The notes: a model not told the origin generated them from the sequence alone. Positions 1-8,224 are shown, counted from the first letter of the stretch. The stretch: 37,920 bases of DNA from Actinomycetes bacterium (GCA_021793175.1 JAJYTH010000025.1:1-37920), one strand, 5' to 3'. Program-made: numbers and translations.

Positions 1-625
1 GCGCGACGGGCTGGTCAACCTGCTGAGCCGATACGGACACCGGGTGGTCGCGGCGGTCACCGACGCCGACGGCCTGCTGAACGCGGTGACCGAACACGAC
101 CCGGACATCGTGATCACCGACGTGCGCATGCCGCCCGGGCACACCGACGAAGGGCTCCGGGCCGCTCTCGCCGCACGGAAGCAACGCCCGACCCTGCCCG
201 TTTTGGTGCTGAGTCATGTCGTGGAGAAGACCTACGCGTCCGAACTGCTCAGCGGTAGCGAGTCGGCCACCGGCTATCTGCTCAAGGAGCGGGTCGGTGA
301 CGTCCGCGAGTTCGTGCAGACCGTCGAGAACATCGCCTCGGGCGCGATCGTGATCGACCCGGAGGTCGTGCGTGTGCTGCTGTCCCGGCACCGAACGGAA
401 TCCCCGGTGTCCCGTCTGAGTAAGCGCGAACAGGAAGTGCTGGCCCTGATGGCGCAGGGCCGTAGCAACCCGGCCATCGCCAAGGACCTCTCCATCAGCC
501 AGGCGGCCGTCGCCAAACACATCGGCAACATCCTGGCCAAACTCGATCTTCCGGAGGACGAGCAGGGGCATCGACGGGTGCTCGCGGTATTGGCCTATCT
601 ACAGCACCACGACACCGCACAGTGA
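1..625 (+). CDS. NarL/FixJ-type response regulator, 5' end outside window
   Basis: Two-component response regulator that binds DNA when phosphorylated. The reading frame is open from base 2, so the real start lies before the window. The GTG at 44 is internal to the receiver fold. About 207 residues are visible. The receiver domain carries the strand PDIVITDVRMPP with the likely phospho-acceptor Asp at visible residue 40 (near base 119). The LuxR-type HTH follows in the last third (LSKREQEVLALMAQGRSN, then AVAKHIGNILAKL). The cognate kinase is not in the window and probably lies upstream. Identification of the family is firm; the target genes are unknown. Confidence 0.93.
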   Translation, partial: RDGLVNLLSRYGHRVVAAVTDADGLLNAVTEHDPDIVITDVRMPPGHTDEGLRAALAARKQRPTLPVLVLSHVVEKTYASELLSGSESATGYLLKERVGDVREFVQTVENIASGAIVIDPEVVRVLLSRHRTESPVSRLSKREQEVLALMAQGRSNPAIAKDLSISQAAVAKHIGNILAKLDLPEDEQGHRRVLAVLAYLQHHDTAQ

Positions 626-680
626 CCTCGAAGGAGCACCGGCCGGGAGGCCGATGAACCCGAAAGGTCTTCTCCGGATT

Positions 681-1145
681 TCAATTACGGCGCGCGATCG
701 CGGCCGTCAGCACGGTCGCGAAGGCACACCACGCCGCGTACGGGGCTAGAGCCGTGCCCGCGCCACGGTGTTTCCGCGCGATGCGGCGCACCAGGTCCGC
801 CGAGCTGACCGTGAGGGCGGCCGCTTCGACGGTGGCGGGCCACGGTTTGTGCACGCGCCAGAACAGCCAGTTCCACCCGGCGTTGAGGGCCAGGTTCACG
901 GCGAGCCTGCGCCAATGGTCGGCGCGTTCGCGTCGGGTGGTGGTCCTGGACAGGGCCGTCGCCGAGGTCACCGCCAGGTCGGCGTACAGCACCGTCCACA
1001 CGATGCCGAACGCGGGGGCGGGTGGCTGCCAACGCGGCTTGGACAGCCGCCGGTACCAACGGCTGTTCGGATCGACGGCCACGCTACCGATGGCGGCTGC
1101 CGCGGCGGTGGCGGCCGAGGTCCGGGCGAGAGCGCTCCAACGCAT
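681..1145 (-). CDS. TspO/MBR (peripheral benzodiazepine receptor) family membrane protein
   Basis: Predicted 154-residue, mostly hydrophobic protein of the TspO family, which binds tetrapyrroles and related ligands in the membrane. Family features visible include the Trp/Pro-rich stretch WYRRLSKPRWQPPAPAFGIVW near residue 30-50, followed by hydrophobic segments and NAGWNWLFWRVHKPWPA, a typical helix-3 pattern. I chose the ATG at 1145 because the protein from there matches the family length. The frame is open further upstream, but that part is low-complexity and unlike TspO. The GAAGGG just before the ATG is very close to it, so start-site strength is uncertain. It is convergent with the response regulator and divergent from the hydrolase at 1275. 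Confidence 0.85.
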   Translation of the reverse strand: MRWSALARTSAATAAAAAIGSVAVDPNSRWYRRLSKPRWQPPAPAFGIVWTVLYADLAVTSATALSRTTTRRERADHWRRLAVNLALNAGWNWLFWRVHKPWPATVEAAALTVSSADLVRRIARKHRGAGTALAPYAAWCAFATVLTAAIARRN

Positions 1146-1274
1146 CCCTTCATTCTCGTCCCGATTCGGCCGGCCCGCAGGGCTACGGAAAACGGGTGAA
1201 ATCACCGATTCGGCGGTGCCGTCGTGGCGGCTAGTCTTCCCCGGCGGCTTCAGGACAGGAAAGGCAACGCACAC

Positions 1275-2054
1275 ATGGCGGTCTTACGCACTCCCGACGG
1301 TCTCGACATCGCCTACCAGCTGTGGGAACGGGATTCCGAACTTCCACCGGTGGTGCTGCACCACGGTTTCGCGGCGGACGGCGACACCAACTGGGTCGCG
1401 CCGGGTGTCGTCGACGCGCTCGTCTCGGCGGGCCGGCGCGTGGTCACGATCGACGCCCGCGGCCACGGCGCGTCGAGCAAACCGCATGATCCGCTGTTCT
1501 ACGGCGAGGAGAAGATGGCCGCCGACGTCCACGCTCTTTTGGACCTGTTGGGCGAGTCGTCGTACGACCTCGTCGGCTACTCGATGGGCGCGATCGTATC
1601 CGCGCTCGTGGCGTCGCGGGAATCCCGGATACGTCGGCTGGTCGTCGGCGGTGTCGGAGCCGCCGTCGTCGAGCTCGGCGGAGTGGACACCCGTGTCGTG
1701 GGCAGCAGCGTCATCCAGGCTCTGCGCGCCGACGACCCGTCGTCGATCACCGATCCGAACGCTGCGGCCTTCCGGATGTTCGCCGAGACGACCGGCGCGG
1801 ACCGGTTGGCGCTGGCGGCGCAGGCGTGCTCGCTGCACCGGAAACCCATCGCGCTGGCCGACATCACCGCGCCCTGCCTGGTGCTCGCCGGCGAGGAAGA
1901 CATGCTGGCGACGCGGCCCGAAGTGCTCGCCGATGCCATCCCGGGCGCGACGCTGCGGACCCTGCCCGGCGACCACCTCGGCGTGGTGCGGAACCCGGAA
2001 TTCACGAAACTGCTCGTGTCCTTCCTCGCCGACAGCGACACTTGGGTGCGGTGA
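1275..2054 (+). CDS. alpha/beta-fold hydrolase
   Basis: Predicted 259-residue soluble alpha/beta hydrolase. The oxyanion region HHGFAADG is near residue 29-36. The nucleophile elbow GYSMG places Ser at residue 103. The acidic residue is probably Asp209 (LAGEEDM) and the His is H234 (GDHLG), so the triad is complete. The ATG at 1275 is preceded by AGGAAAGG with good spacing and gives the usual N-terminus (MAVLRTPDGLDIAY). The substrate cannot be told from sequence; esterase, lactonase or similar activities are all possible. Confidence 0.9.
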   Translation: MAVLRTPDGLDIAYQLWERDSELPPVVLHHGFAADGDTNWVAPGVVDALVSAGRRVVTIDARGHGASSKPHDPLFYGEEKMAADVHALLDLLGESSYDLVGYSMGAIVSALVASRESRIRRLVVGGVGAAVVELGGVDTRVVGSSVIQALRADDPSSITDPNAAAFRMFAETTGADRLALAAQACSLHRKPIALADITAPCLVLAGEEDMLATRPEVLADAIPGATLRTLPGDHLGVVRNPEFTKLLVSFLADSDTWVR

Positions 2055-2385
2055 CACGCACTGTTCACCGAACAGCCTCCGTCGGCCACGCCCTGAAAGC
2101 GTGCGTGACTGGTCGCGGTCATTCGCTCACGCATCTCCCCTCAAGGTCGGCCGCCACCGTCGCGTCTACCTTCGGCACGTGCTCGAATACGACGAGCGAA
2201 CGCAGCGCGAACGTGAAGCGGCCCTCGACGAGATGGCTTTCGAGTCGGCGCATGACGGCACGGCCGATCGAATGACCGGGTTCATATCGACCAGATGACG
2301 AATTTCGGGGTGAGCGAGCACACCAGCTCGCTTATCTCACGTTATGCGACACCATCGACACCTTGAGTAGTGCACACTGCAAAGC
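2055..2385. other. intergenic region without a convincing gene
   Basis: No supported gene. An open frame with a GTG at 2179 runs to 2298 and would encode 39 charged residues (LEYDERTQREREAALDEM...). It has no recognised homology and no clear ribosome site. An imperfect hairpin with GTGAG/CTCAC outer arms and CGAGC/GCTCG inner arms lies at about 2310-2340, just upstream of the PIN pseudogene. Confidence 0.4.
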
Positions 2386-2765
2386 GTGGCTTTTCCCGCA
2401 CTCCTCGACGCTGAGGTCGAAGGCTACAAGGACCTGATCGACGCCATGAAGTGCGACAAGAAGGACCGCCATGTTCTGGCGGCTGCCGTACGCGGCAATG
2501 CTTCAGTGCTCGTGACCGCGAACCTCAAGGACTTCCCCACCGAGGCCTTGGAACCCTACGACATCCGCGCCCTCAGCCCGGACGAGTTCCTCTGGACCAG
2601 CTTGACCTTTATCCGGAAAGGACTGTCGAGGTCCTACGAAAACTTGTGAAAGCACGCCGGAGTCCTCCAGAAACCCCCGGCACCTTCTTGGACAAGCTTC
2701 AGCCTTTCTTGCCCGATTTCGTTGAAGAGGCACGAAAGGCCCTCAAGGGCGGAATTTACACTTGA
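2386..2765 (+). pseudogene. PIN-domain (VapC-like) ribonuclease toxin, internally deleted and frameshifted
   Basis: Remnant of a PIN-domain nuclease toxin, a family that cleaves RNA using an acidic metal site. The start MAFPALLDA is the usual family N-terminus with its first Asp. It joins directly to EVEGYKDLIDAMKCDKKDRH, which in full-length members lies roughly 70 residues further on, so the middle of the fold is missing in frame. The part KKDRHVLAAAVRGNASVLVTANLKDFP is well preserved. Near 2590-2593 one base is missing: the starting frame runs to a stop at 2649, while the +1 frame continues with the expected LDLYPERTVEVLRKLVKAR and on to 2765. No recognisable antitoxin gene is next to it. 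Homology is judged from memory of the family. Confidence 0.8.
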
Positions 2766-2806
2766 GGTCCCACACGACCACAGGGGCCGCTGGCGGCGAC
2801 TTTTGG

Positions 2807-4135
2807 TCATGCGGTCGGCGGGCCGTATCCAGCTTCGGCCAGAACGGTTCGAAGCTGGTGGGCGGCATCGCGAAGCGGCGACGTGGGGTGAGCGGTGTCG
2901 AGTTCGTCGAGTGCGCCCCACAGTGTGGTCGCGGTTCGGGTGGAGCCGACCTCGTCGACGAACGGCATGATGCGTTCGATGGTCCGGCCCGCGTCGCACC
3001 AGGCCTGCGCGTGGATCTGCGCGTCGAACAAGGAAGCGAGATGGTTGTAACGCCGTCGAACCTCGCGGCCGGGAGTGATCTCGATCGAGGTCTGGAGGAC
3101 GTCGACGGCACGGTCCCATTCGGCCGAGTCGGAGTGGATCATGGCTTCGTGCCAGGCCAATTCCTGGTCGTTGATCCACCAGGCCCACGCCGGGTCATCG
3201 TCACGCACACCCTCCGAATACAGAAAGCGGGCTCGCTGAAAGGTTCGTTTGGCCATGGTTTCGTCCCCCGCCAATGCCAGCGCGCGGGCCTCGCGGGTGC
3301 GAAAGAGCGCCTGCAACCGGGGTGAGAGCTTGTCGGTCTCTAGAACCATGCGTGCGATGCGCAGAGCCTCCATGGGGCGGCCGAGGTGGCCGGCGTGCAT
3401 GGACATGTTCTGCAGGGTCAACAGTTCCATGCTGCGATCACCGGCCAAACGGGACAGATTCAGTGCCTCGTGATTGACCCGACGCACGAGGCCGTGTTGG
3501 CCCGCGTCGTAGAGCAGCCAGCCGGCGACTTCGCCGAGCTCTCCGGCCGTCGCGTACAGGTCACGTTCGACACGGGGATCGCATTGGGCGGTCCCCAGTT
3601 TTCGGTGAACGGAACGGAAGAGTCGGAGCGCGACACCCGAGGACTGATCGCCCCCGAACTGGATGTCGAGCTCGACGAGCTCACGGATACGACTGTGGAG
3701 CGTTTCGACGTAGGCGCTGTCGAGCCGGACGGGTGCGCCCGGAGGATCGATCGGTTCCACGTCGCCGAGCAGCGGTGACGTGGACACCGCGGAGGTGGGG
3801 CCGGAGTGTCCGTTCGCGCTCAACTGCTTCACGCGGGCCCGGGCATGTGCGAGCCGTCGTTGATGTTCTCGCTGTTCGTGGTCTTGTTTCGCGGCCACCA
3901 AGTCGTGGAACGCGGTCAGTAACACGCCGTGCGCGCCGACCGCCTCGTCACACGCGCGCCAGAACCGTTCGTCGGCGCGGGCGCGTCCTTTCTCGATGTG
4001 GGCCAATGTCGTGCGGTCGCAGAGTGCGGCCTTGGCTAGTTGCCCTTGGGTGAGTCCCGCGGCCTGGCGAAACGCGGCTAGCTGGGCGCCCAGGGTCTGA
4101 CGCTGTCGAAGGATCGGTTCGGGTTCCCGGGCCAT
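2807..4135 (-). CDS. XRE-family HTH regulator with TPR-like C-terminal region
   Basis: Predicted 442-residue cytoplasmic regulator. An XRE helix-turn-helix lies at about residues 15-70 (LGAQLAAFRQAAGLTQGQLA then RTTLAHIEKGRARADERFW). A long helical, TPR-like region follows (for example LAGDRSMELLTLQNMSMHAGHLGRPMEAL split over repeats), the architecture of many actinomycete multi-domain XRE regulators. I placed the start at ATG 4135 (MAREPEPILRQ). The frame is open to 4234 but the extra 33 residues are not family-like and no strong ribosome site marks either start. It ends 41 bp from the PIN remnant, convergent with it. Targets are unknown. Confidence 0.85.
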   Translation of the reverse strand: MAREPEPILRQRQTLGAQLAAFRQAAGLTQGQLAKAALCDRTTLAHIEKGRARADERFWRACDEAVGAHGVLLTAFHDLVAAKQDHEQREHQRRLAHARARVKQLSANGHSGPTSAVSTSPLLGDVEPIDPPGAPVRLDSAYVETLHSRIRELVELDIQFGGDQSSGVALRLFRSVHRKLGTAQCDPRVERDLYATAGELGEVAGWLLYDAGQHGLVRRVNHEALNLSRLAGDRSMELLTLQNMSMHAGHLGRPMEALRIARMVLETDKLSPRLQALFRTREARALALAGDETMAKRTFQRARFLYSEGVRDDDPAWAWWINDQELAWHEAMIHSDSAEWDRAVDVLQTSIEITPGREVRRRYNHLASLFDAQIHAQAWCDAGRTIERIMPFVDEVGSTRTATTLWGALDELDTAHPTSPLRDAAHQLRTVLAEAGYGPPTA

Positions 4136-4641
4136 ATCAACCACTCTTCTCCGAGTGTTCCGCTGCGAGGCCAGGTCAGCATAGCGATCCAGTGACTTTC
4201 CGTGTGGCAGTTTCACACACATCGTGACGCACACCCGGCTTCATCCGGTTTCCTTGAGGTCATGGCACCTGGTGCACGGAAAAAAACAACCCCGGCTTTT
4301 TCCGACGGGAACGTCGGACGCGGTCAGGCCCGCGTATAGCTCGGTGGCCCCTCGCCCCGGCACCGGGTGCCACCCACGACCACGGAATTCAAGCGACGGA
4401 ATTGGACGGCAGGACATGGCGATCCCGCTTGTGCCGACATCGAGATCGAACATCGAGGAACGCGACGGGCCCGCGAAACCGAGACCGATGACGGGCACCC
4501 CGACGCACCGACCCAGGTCGGAATCACGTGAGAGCGGTGGGCCGACGGATTCCCGCGGCGGTTCGGTCGCCGACGAACGCGCCGGTTCGACAGCGCACGG
4601 AATGTGACGTGCGCGCGCTCCAGGCCTCGACGTGATGTGCG
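4136..4641. other. intergenic region without a convincing gene
   Basis: Open frames exist on both strands, but none shows a domain, a plausible start with ribosome site, or protein-like composition. A short hairpin (CCGACG at 4302-4307 and CGTCGG at 4312-4317) lies beside an A-run at about 4279-4286. On the minus strand this would read as a hairpin followed by a T-run, possibly a weak terminator or a promoter-proximal structure for the XRE gene. Confidence 0.4.
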
Positions 4642-4899
4642 GTGAACGGCTGGACATGGCTTGCACCCGCACCGCTTGCGGCATTCCTGCTGTGGGTCGC
4701 GTGGTCGTTCTGGTCGAACTGGCGTAAGGATGTCCGTGCGGCCAGAACCGCCGCGCACTTCGTCCGGTACTGCCGGATCGACGAACCGGCCGAGCCCGAA
4801 CAGCCGGGGACCTCGGCGACATCGGTCCTCAATGGAGGAGGAAACATTCCCCTGTGCCCCGGGGCGGAACTCGCGGACGGTGAACGAGCTCAGTGGTAG
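4642..4899 (+). CDS. small membrane-anchored protein, unknown function
   Basis: Possible 85-residue protein starting at GTG 4642. A single hydrophobic segment (TWLAPAPLAAFLLWVAWSFW) near residues 5-24 is followed by a positively charged stretch (RKDVRAARTAAH), so the C-terminal part would face the cytoplasm. Two Cys occur in the tail (RYCRIDEP and IPLCPG). The composition is more protein-like than the other frames here, but no strong ribosome site is visible and I do not recognise a family. It may be expressed with the divergent XRE regulator or be spurious. Confidence 0.4.
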   Translation: MNGWTWLAPAPLAAFLLWVAWSFWSNWRKDVRAARTAAHFVRYCRIDEPAEPEQPGTSATSVLNGGGNIPLCPGAELADGERAQW

Positions 4900-4988
4900 T
4901 CCTCGCCCTACCACTCGCAAGGTCCCGTCCTTCCCCCGCCGGTTCCGCCCCGGCTTCGGCGGCCTCGCCGTCGCGTGTCCCGGTTCGA

Positions 4989-6425
4989 CTACTTCCCCAC
5001 CGCCTTCGTGAACGGCAACACCAGCCGAGAGGGATGGGCGGCGTCACGGTAGATCTTGTGCGTGACGGGACGCCCCACCGGCAGGTAGAAGGCGTCGGGC
5101 GGCAACAGCGCGTTGTGCGCGTCGGCCAGCGGCTCGTTGTTGGACAGCTCCACGGTGAGGCGGTGTCCGGGCTTGAACGTGTTCGCGAACGGATACAGGC
5201 GCAGCACGTACTCCTCGATCCTGCCGGGTTCGACCGGCACCGCACGGGTGTGCGGGTGGTACGGGTTGCCCTCGGTGGTGCGGTCGTCGAGCTCTCGGTG
5301 GGATGCCTTGAGGTAGCCGGTGGTCACCAGTTGCCGCTTGCCGTCCGGGGCGGCGTGCTCCGCGCCCATCGACTCGGGTTCGAAGGACAGTTTGTGGCGT
5401 GGCCGCAAGTACAACGACCGGTACTCCACGTCCTTCGGCGGCCATTGGCTGCCGGTCACCCGCTCGCGAGAACCCTCCACGAAGACGGTGACCTCCGGCT
5501 CGTCCATCACACCGTTGTCGATGCCCTTGAGCCAGTAGTCGTACCACCGGAACATCTTGTCGTGCTCCTCGACGAAGGGGCGCGACTGCATCGGCGGATA
5601 CGGTCCGATGTCCAGCTTCTTGGGACCCTTCAACACCTTGAAAAGTTCGATGGTGCCGTCCACGGTCCAGCCGCGACCGTGGTCGATCTGTAGGTAGACC
5701 GGGATGTCGATGTTCGAGGCCAGCGTGATGGGGTTGCGCTCCTCGTACCACTTCCCCGTCCAGAGGGTTCATCACGATGTCGAACCAGAACTCGCGGTTT
5801 TTGGGGTACTTCAGCACGTGCACCAGGTTCGGCCAGGCGGCCACGTCCGGGTCGGCGAGCCGCTATTCGACCAGCTTCGCCAACTCCTCCGGCGAGTAGA
5901 CCTCCTGCATGCGGGATTTGACGAGGGTGTGCGCGATACCGGAGTCGCCACCGCGTCCCTCGCGGCCAGCACCTGCATGGAACCGAAGTAGGAGATGCCG
6001 ATCATGCCGACGTTGCCGTCGCACCACGGCTGTTCGGCGACCCACTCGATGAAGTCGTACGCGTCCTGCCCCAGGGGCACACCGCCGGCGTTGTAGTTGC
6101 CGATCATCTCGCCGCCCGAGTCCCCCGAGCCTCGTAGGTCGCCGATGACGTGGGCGTAGTCCTCCTTGACGACCCGGGCGATGTCGCCCGCCTCGATGCA
6201 GCCGTCCCACATCGGGCTGGGGCGGCGCTGGGAAGGCGTGGTGAGAGCGGGAGCCTGCAGCTCCTTGCCGTAGGGACTCAGGGCCACCAACGCGGGCCGC
6301 GGCTTGTCCTCGATGCCGTGGTAGACGTCCGCGGCGAGTTCGACCCCGTCCCGCATCGGGACCCGCAGGTCCTTGCGCACGGCGACCTTCCCCCCACCGG
6401 CGTCCCACGTCGTGAAATCAGCCAT
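4989..6425 (-). pseudogene. CocE/NonD family hydrolase (X-Pro dipeptidyl-peptidase-like), multiply disrupted
   Basis: Remnant of a serine hydrolase with a CocE-type catalytic domain and a C-terminal jelly roll. The ATG at 6425 has AAGGGAGC upstream. The N-terminus is intact (VPMRDGVELAADVY, VIGDLRGSGDSGGE, nucleophile motif GISYFG). Lesions in gene order are as follows. Near 5955-5970 the frame shifts, and the usual segment between the nucleophile and GIAHTLVKSRMQEVYS appears shortened. An in-frame TAG lies at 5863-5865. A further one-base shift near 5757-5765 follows FDIVMNPLDG, after which the protein resumes as KWYEERNPITLASNIDIP and continues cleanly through FRWYDYWLKGIDNG and the jelly-roll end at 4989. 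At least three separate events make a functional product unlikely. It probably belonged to the cluster controlled by the GntR protein at 7146-7889. Confidence 0.85.
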
Positions 6426-6497
6426 GAGTGTGCAGCTCCCTTGTCAACGTTCGGGCGCCAGGGATATCGCCGGCGGACGTGCCCACAGCGCCTCTTA

Positions 6498-6518
6498 GGC
6501 ATATTATTATATCAATGT
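6498..6518 (+). promoter_or_regulatory. candidate operator copy 1 (GGCAT-N5-TATATCAATGT)
   Basis: An AT-rich island in otherwise GC-rich DNA, between the divergent CocE-like (start 6425) and MBL-like (start 6617) genes. It matches the sequence at 7079-7099 in both half-motifs with the same 5-base spacing but opposite orientation. The nearest regulator gene is the GntR-family protein at 7146-7889. That this is its binding site is inference. Confidence 0.55.
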
Positions 6519-6616
6519 TGTATCGTCGGTGTGGCCCATAGGCGGCGCCGGCACGATCGACGGTGTAGCCGCGGTCGCCGAGGACCCGGAATCGGGCCGG
6601 GCGAAGGGAAGACACG

Positions 6617-6910
6617 ATGACGCACGACGTCGAGATCCATCCCCTGGTGTCACCGTGGGGACGTTTCGGCCTCTACAACTTCTTCATCGACGCACCCGAA
6701 CCGGCCATCGTCGACACCGGCATCGCGTCGTCACCCGCCGAAGGAATGGCCCCCGCGCTCAAGGCCCTCGACCGCGACATCGCAGACGTCCGCTGGATCC
6801 TGCTCACCCACGGCCACATCGACCATCTCGGCGGCGCACACGCACTGTGGGAACTCACGGGACGACGACTCCCAGGTCGTCCGCTGGCACAGGGCCGAGG
6901 GCGGTGTTGA
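6617..6910 (+). pseudogene. 5' stub of an MBL-fold (metallo-beta-lactamase superfamily) hydrolase
   Basis: The ATG at 6617 has a strong ribosome site (GAAGGGAAG). The protein begins as a typical MBL-fold hydrolase (GRFGLYNFFIDAPEPAIVDTGIA) and reaches the metal-binding motif THGHIDHLGGAHALWELTG, i.e. the HxHxDH signature. After roughly base 6863 the homology stops and the frame ends at 6910 with unrelated residues (RRLPGRPLAQGRGRC). The later metal ligands of the fold are absent, so the product cannot be active. The break coincides with the end of the phosphotriesterase stub on the other strand. Confidence 0.75.
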
Positions 6911-6944
6911 CGGTGTTGCTCTCAGCAGCTTGCGCGCCCGTCAT
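6855..6944 (-). pseudogene. 5' stub of a phosphotriesterase-like (amidohydrolase) gene
   Basis: Only 29 codons remain, from ATG 6944 (preceded by GAAGGGAC) to a stop at 6855-6857. The peptide contains VNTALGPVPADDLGVVVP, which closely resembles the N-terminus of phosphotriesterase-related proteins (a TVLGPI/V..DDLGVT pattern), where the metal-binding HEH should come next. Here the sequence instead hits the junction with the MBL stub. Assignment rests on this short match and is from memory. It would have been transcribed towards the MBL gene. Confidence 0.65.
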
Positions 6945-7078
6945 TGGCACGTCCCTTCGTCAACGTCATGCCGACGCATTGTGGCACGCCGGGTAAACGA
7001 AGAAGGGCAGTGCACCGGGGAGCCTGACGTCCGCCTGACGGGCCGTAGTCCACTGCCTTGTGGATGCGATCATCCTAC

Positions 7079-7099
7079 ACATTGATATATTGTAATGCC
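7079..7099 (-). promoter_or_regulatory. candidate operator copy 2 (GGCAT-N5-TATATCAATGT)
   Basis: On the minus strand this repeats the motif at 6498-6518 with identical spacing. It lies about 135 bp upstream of the phosphotriesterase-like stub and 46 bp past the 3' end of the GntR gene. The ACAATATATCAATGT part is an imperfect dyad (ACA-T and A-TGT arms), as expected for a dimeric repressor site. Confidence 0.55.
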
Positions 7100-7145
7100 A
7101 AAGTCAAGCGCCTCTCGGGCCGCCCCCTCAAGCCGAACACCGGCC

Positions 7146-7889
7146 TCACCAACTCGTGACGAACCGGTACTTGAACTCCTCGGCCCTGTGCACGGCGGAA
7201 CGCCACCCCGCGGGCAGGCCACCCGCCGTGAAGAAGATCGTCTCGATGACCAGCAACGGGCTGCCCTCGTCTACCCCCAAGGTCGCAGCGTGGTCGGCGC
7301 TCGCCGCCGTCGCCCAGGCCTCGTGCTCGGCCCGGTCGAGCGTGATGCCGAAACCCTGCTCCAACAGCTCGAAGGCCGAACCCTTCTCTTCCAACTCCGC
7401 TGCCGTGGGACTGAACTCCTCGGGCGCCCGGATATAGACGTCGGCCTCGACCAGGGGCTCGTTCTCCACCGAGATCAACCGCGTGAAATGCAGGAGCCGC
7501 TCGTCCGCCTTGATCCCCAGGCGATGCCGGATCCGCGCGGGTGGCTCCACCCGTTCGACACCGGACACCGTGGACGCCGGGTGCAAACCACTTTCGGAAA
7601 GGTACTGGTACAACGCCCCCGGCCTCACGTCAGCCGGTCGATGCACCCGCGCCCCCGGAACCGGGAACGTCCCCTTGCCCTGCTTCCGGTAGACGTACCC
7701 CTCGTTCGCCAGCTCCTTGAGCGCCTGCCGGATGGGGGCCCGGCTCACGTCGAACCGGTCGAGCAACTGCGCCTCGGTCATCGGTTTCTGGGGATCGGCG
7801 ACTCCCCCCGCGATCTCCGTGCGCAGGATGTCCTTGATCTGCCGATACAGCGGAACCCCGGACGAGAGGTCGAGCTCGCCGTTTGCCAT
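7146..7889 (-). CDS. GntR-family (HutC/FarR subfamily) transcriptional regulator with UTRA domain
   Basis: Predicted 247-residue regulator. The N-terminal winged HTH spans about residues 1-75 (PLYRQIKDILRTEIAGG, then LLDRFDVSRAPIRQALKELANEGYVYRKQGKGTF). The UTRA effector domain fills the rest (LLHFTRLISVENEPLVEADVYI, and SPLLVIETIFFTAGGLPAGW). ATG 7889 is chosen over an in-frame GTG/ATG slightly upstream because GGAGGG sits 11 bases before it. UTRA regulators respond to small metabolites. The decayed CocE, MBL and phosphotriesterase genes beside it suggest it once controlled degradation of an ester or lactone-like compound. Confidence 0.88.
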   Translation of the reverse strand: MANGELDLSSGVPLYRQIKDILRTEIAGGVADPQKPMTEAQLLDRFDVSRAPIRQALKELANEGYVYRKQGKGTFPVPGARVHRPADVRPGALYQYLSESGLHPASTVSGVERVEPPARIRHRLGIKADERLLHFTRLISVENEPLVEADVYIRAPEEFSPTAAELEEKGSAFELLEQGFGITLDRAEHEAWATAASADHAATLGVDEGSPLLVIETIFFTAGGLPAGWRSAVHRAEEFKYRFVTSW

Positions 7890-8105
7890 GGGTCTTCGAA
7901 CCCTCCACATCGCTGGTCACCGGGGTACGTCTTTTCCGGAAAGTCAAACACAACCCGGCCAGGACTCCAGCGGTACCCGGCTGCAAGGCGACCGGTGACG
8001 ACGAACGATCGAGACCATGACCTCCGACCGCGAACACCGCCCCGACAAAGCGCAGGACGCCGACTGCAGCACGCCGGACACCCGATGCCCTGAAGACAAA
8101 ACAAA

Positions 8106-8131
8106 ACTGCCCCGCCATCAAGCGGGGCAGT
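8106..8131 (-). terminator. Rho-independent terminator after tRNA-Ala
   Basis: A perfect 10-bp stem (ACTGCCCCGC and GCGGGGCAGT) with a 6-base loop lies 20 bases downstream of the tRNA. On the minus strand it is followed by a TTTTGTTTTG tract. It is a textbook intrinsic terminator. Confidence 0.85.
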
Positions 8132-8151
8132 TCACAACTTTCGGTTCTCTG

Positions 8152-8224
8152 TGGAGCTAAGGGGACTCGAACCCCTGACCCCCTCACTGCCAGTGAGGTG
8201 CGCTACCAGCTGCGCCATAGCCCC
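8152..8224 (-). tRNA. tRNA-Ala (anticodon GGC)
   Basis: A 73-base cloverleaf. The acceptor stem pairs GGGGCTA with TAGCTCC and includes the G3:U70 wobble that identifies alanine tRNA. The anticodon arm is CCTCA-CTGGCAG-TGAGG, giving anticodon GGC. The T arm contains GGTTCGAGTCC. CCA is not encoded. Confidence 0.97.

Noticed and set aside
754..2298. Long open frame across the TspO and hydrolase genes on the plus strand
   Set aside because: Composition is Arg/Ser/Pro-rich with no domain; it overlaps two well-supported genes in other frames and is a high-GC artefact.
2179..2298. Short charged open frame that might be an antitoxin for the PIN remnant
   Set aside because: No ribosome site or recognised antitoxin fold, and the stop is 87 bases before the PIN start; too weak to call a gene.
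6498..7099. The two inverted motifs as ends of a mobile element
   Set aside because: No transposase or target duplication is seen, and their positions fit promoter operators better.
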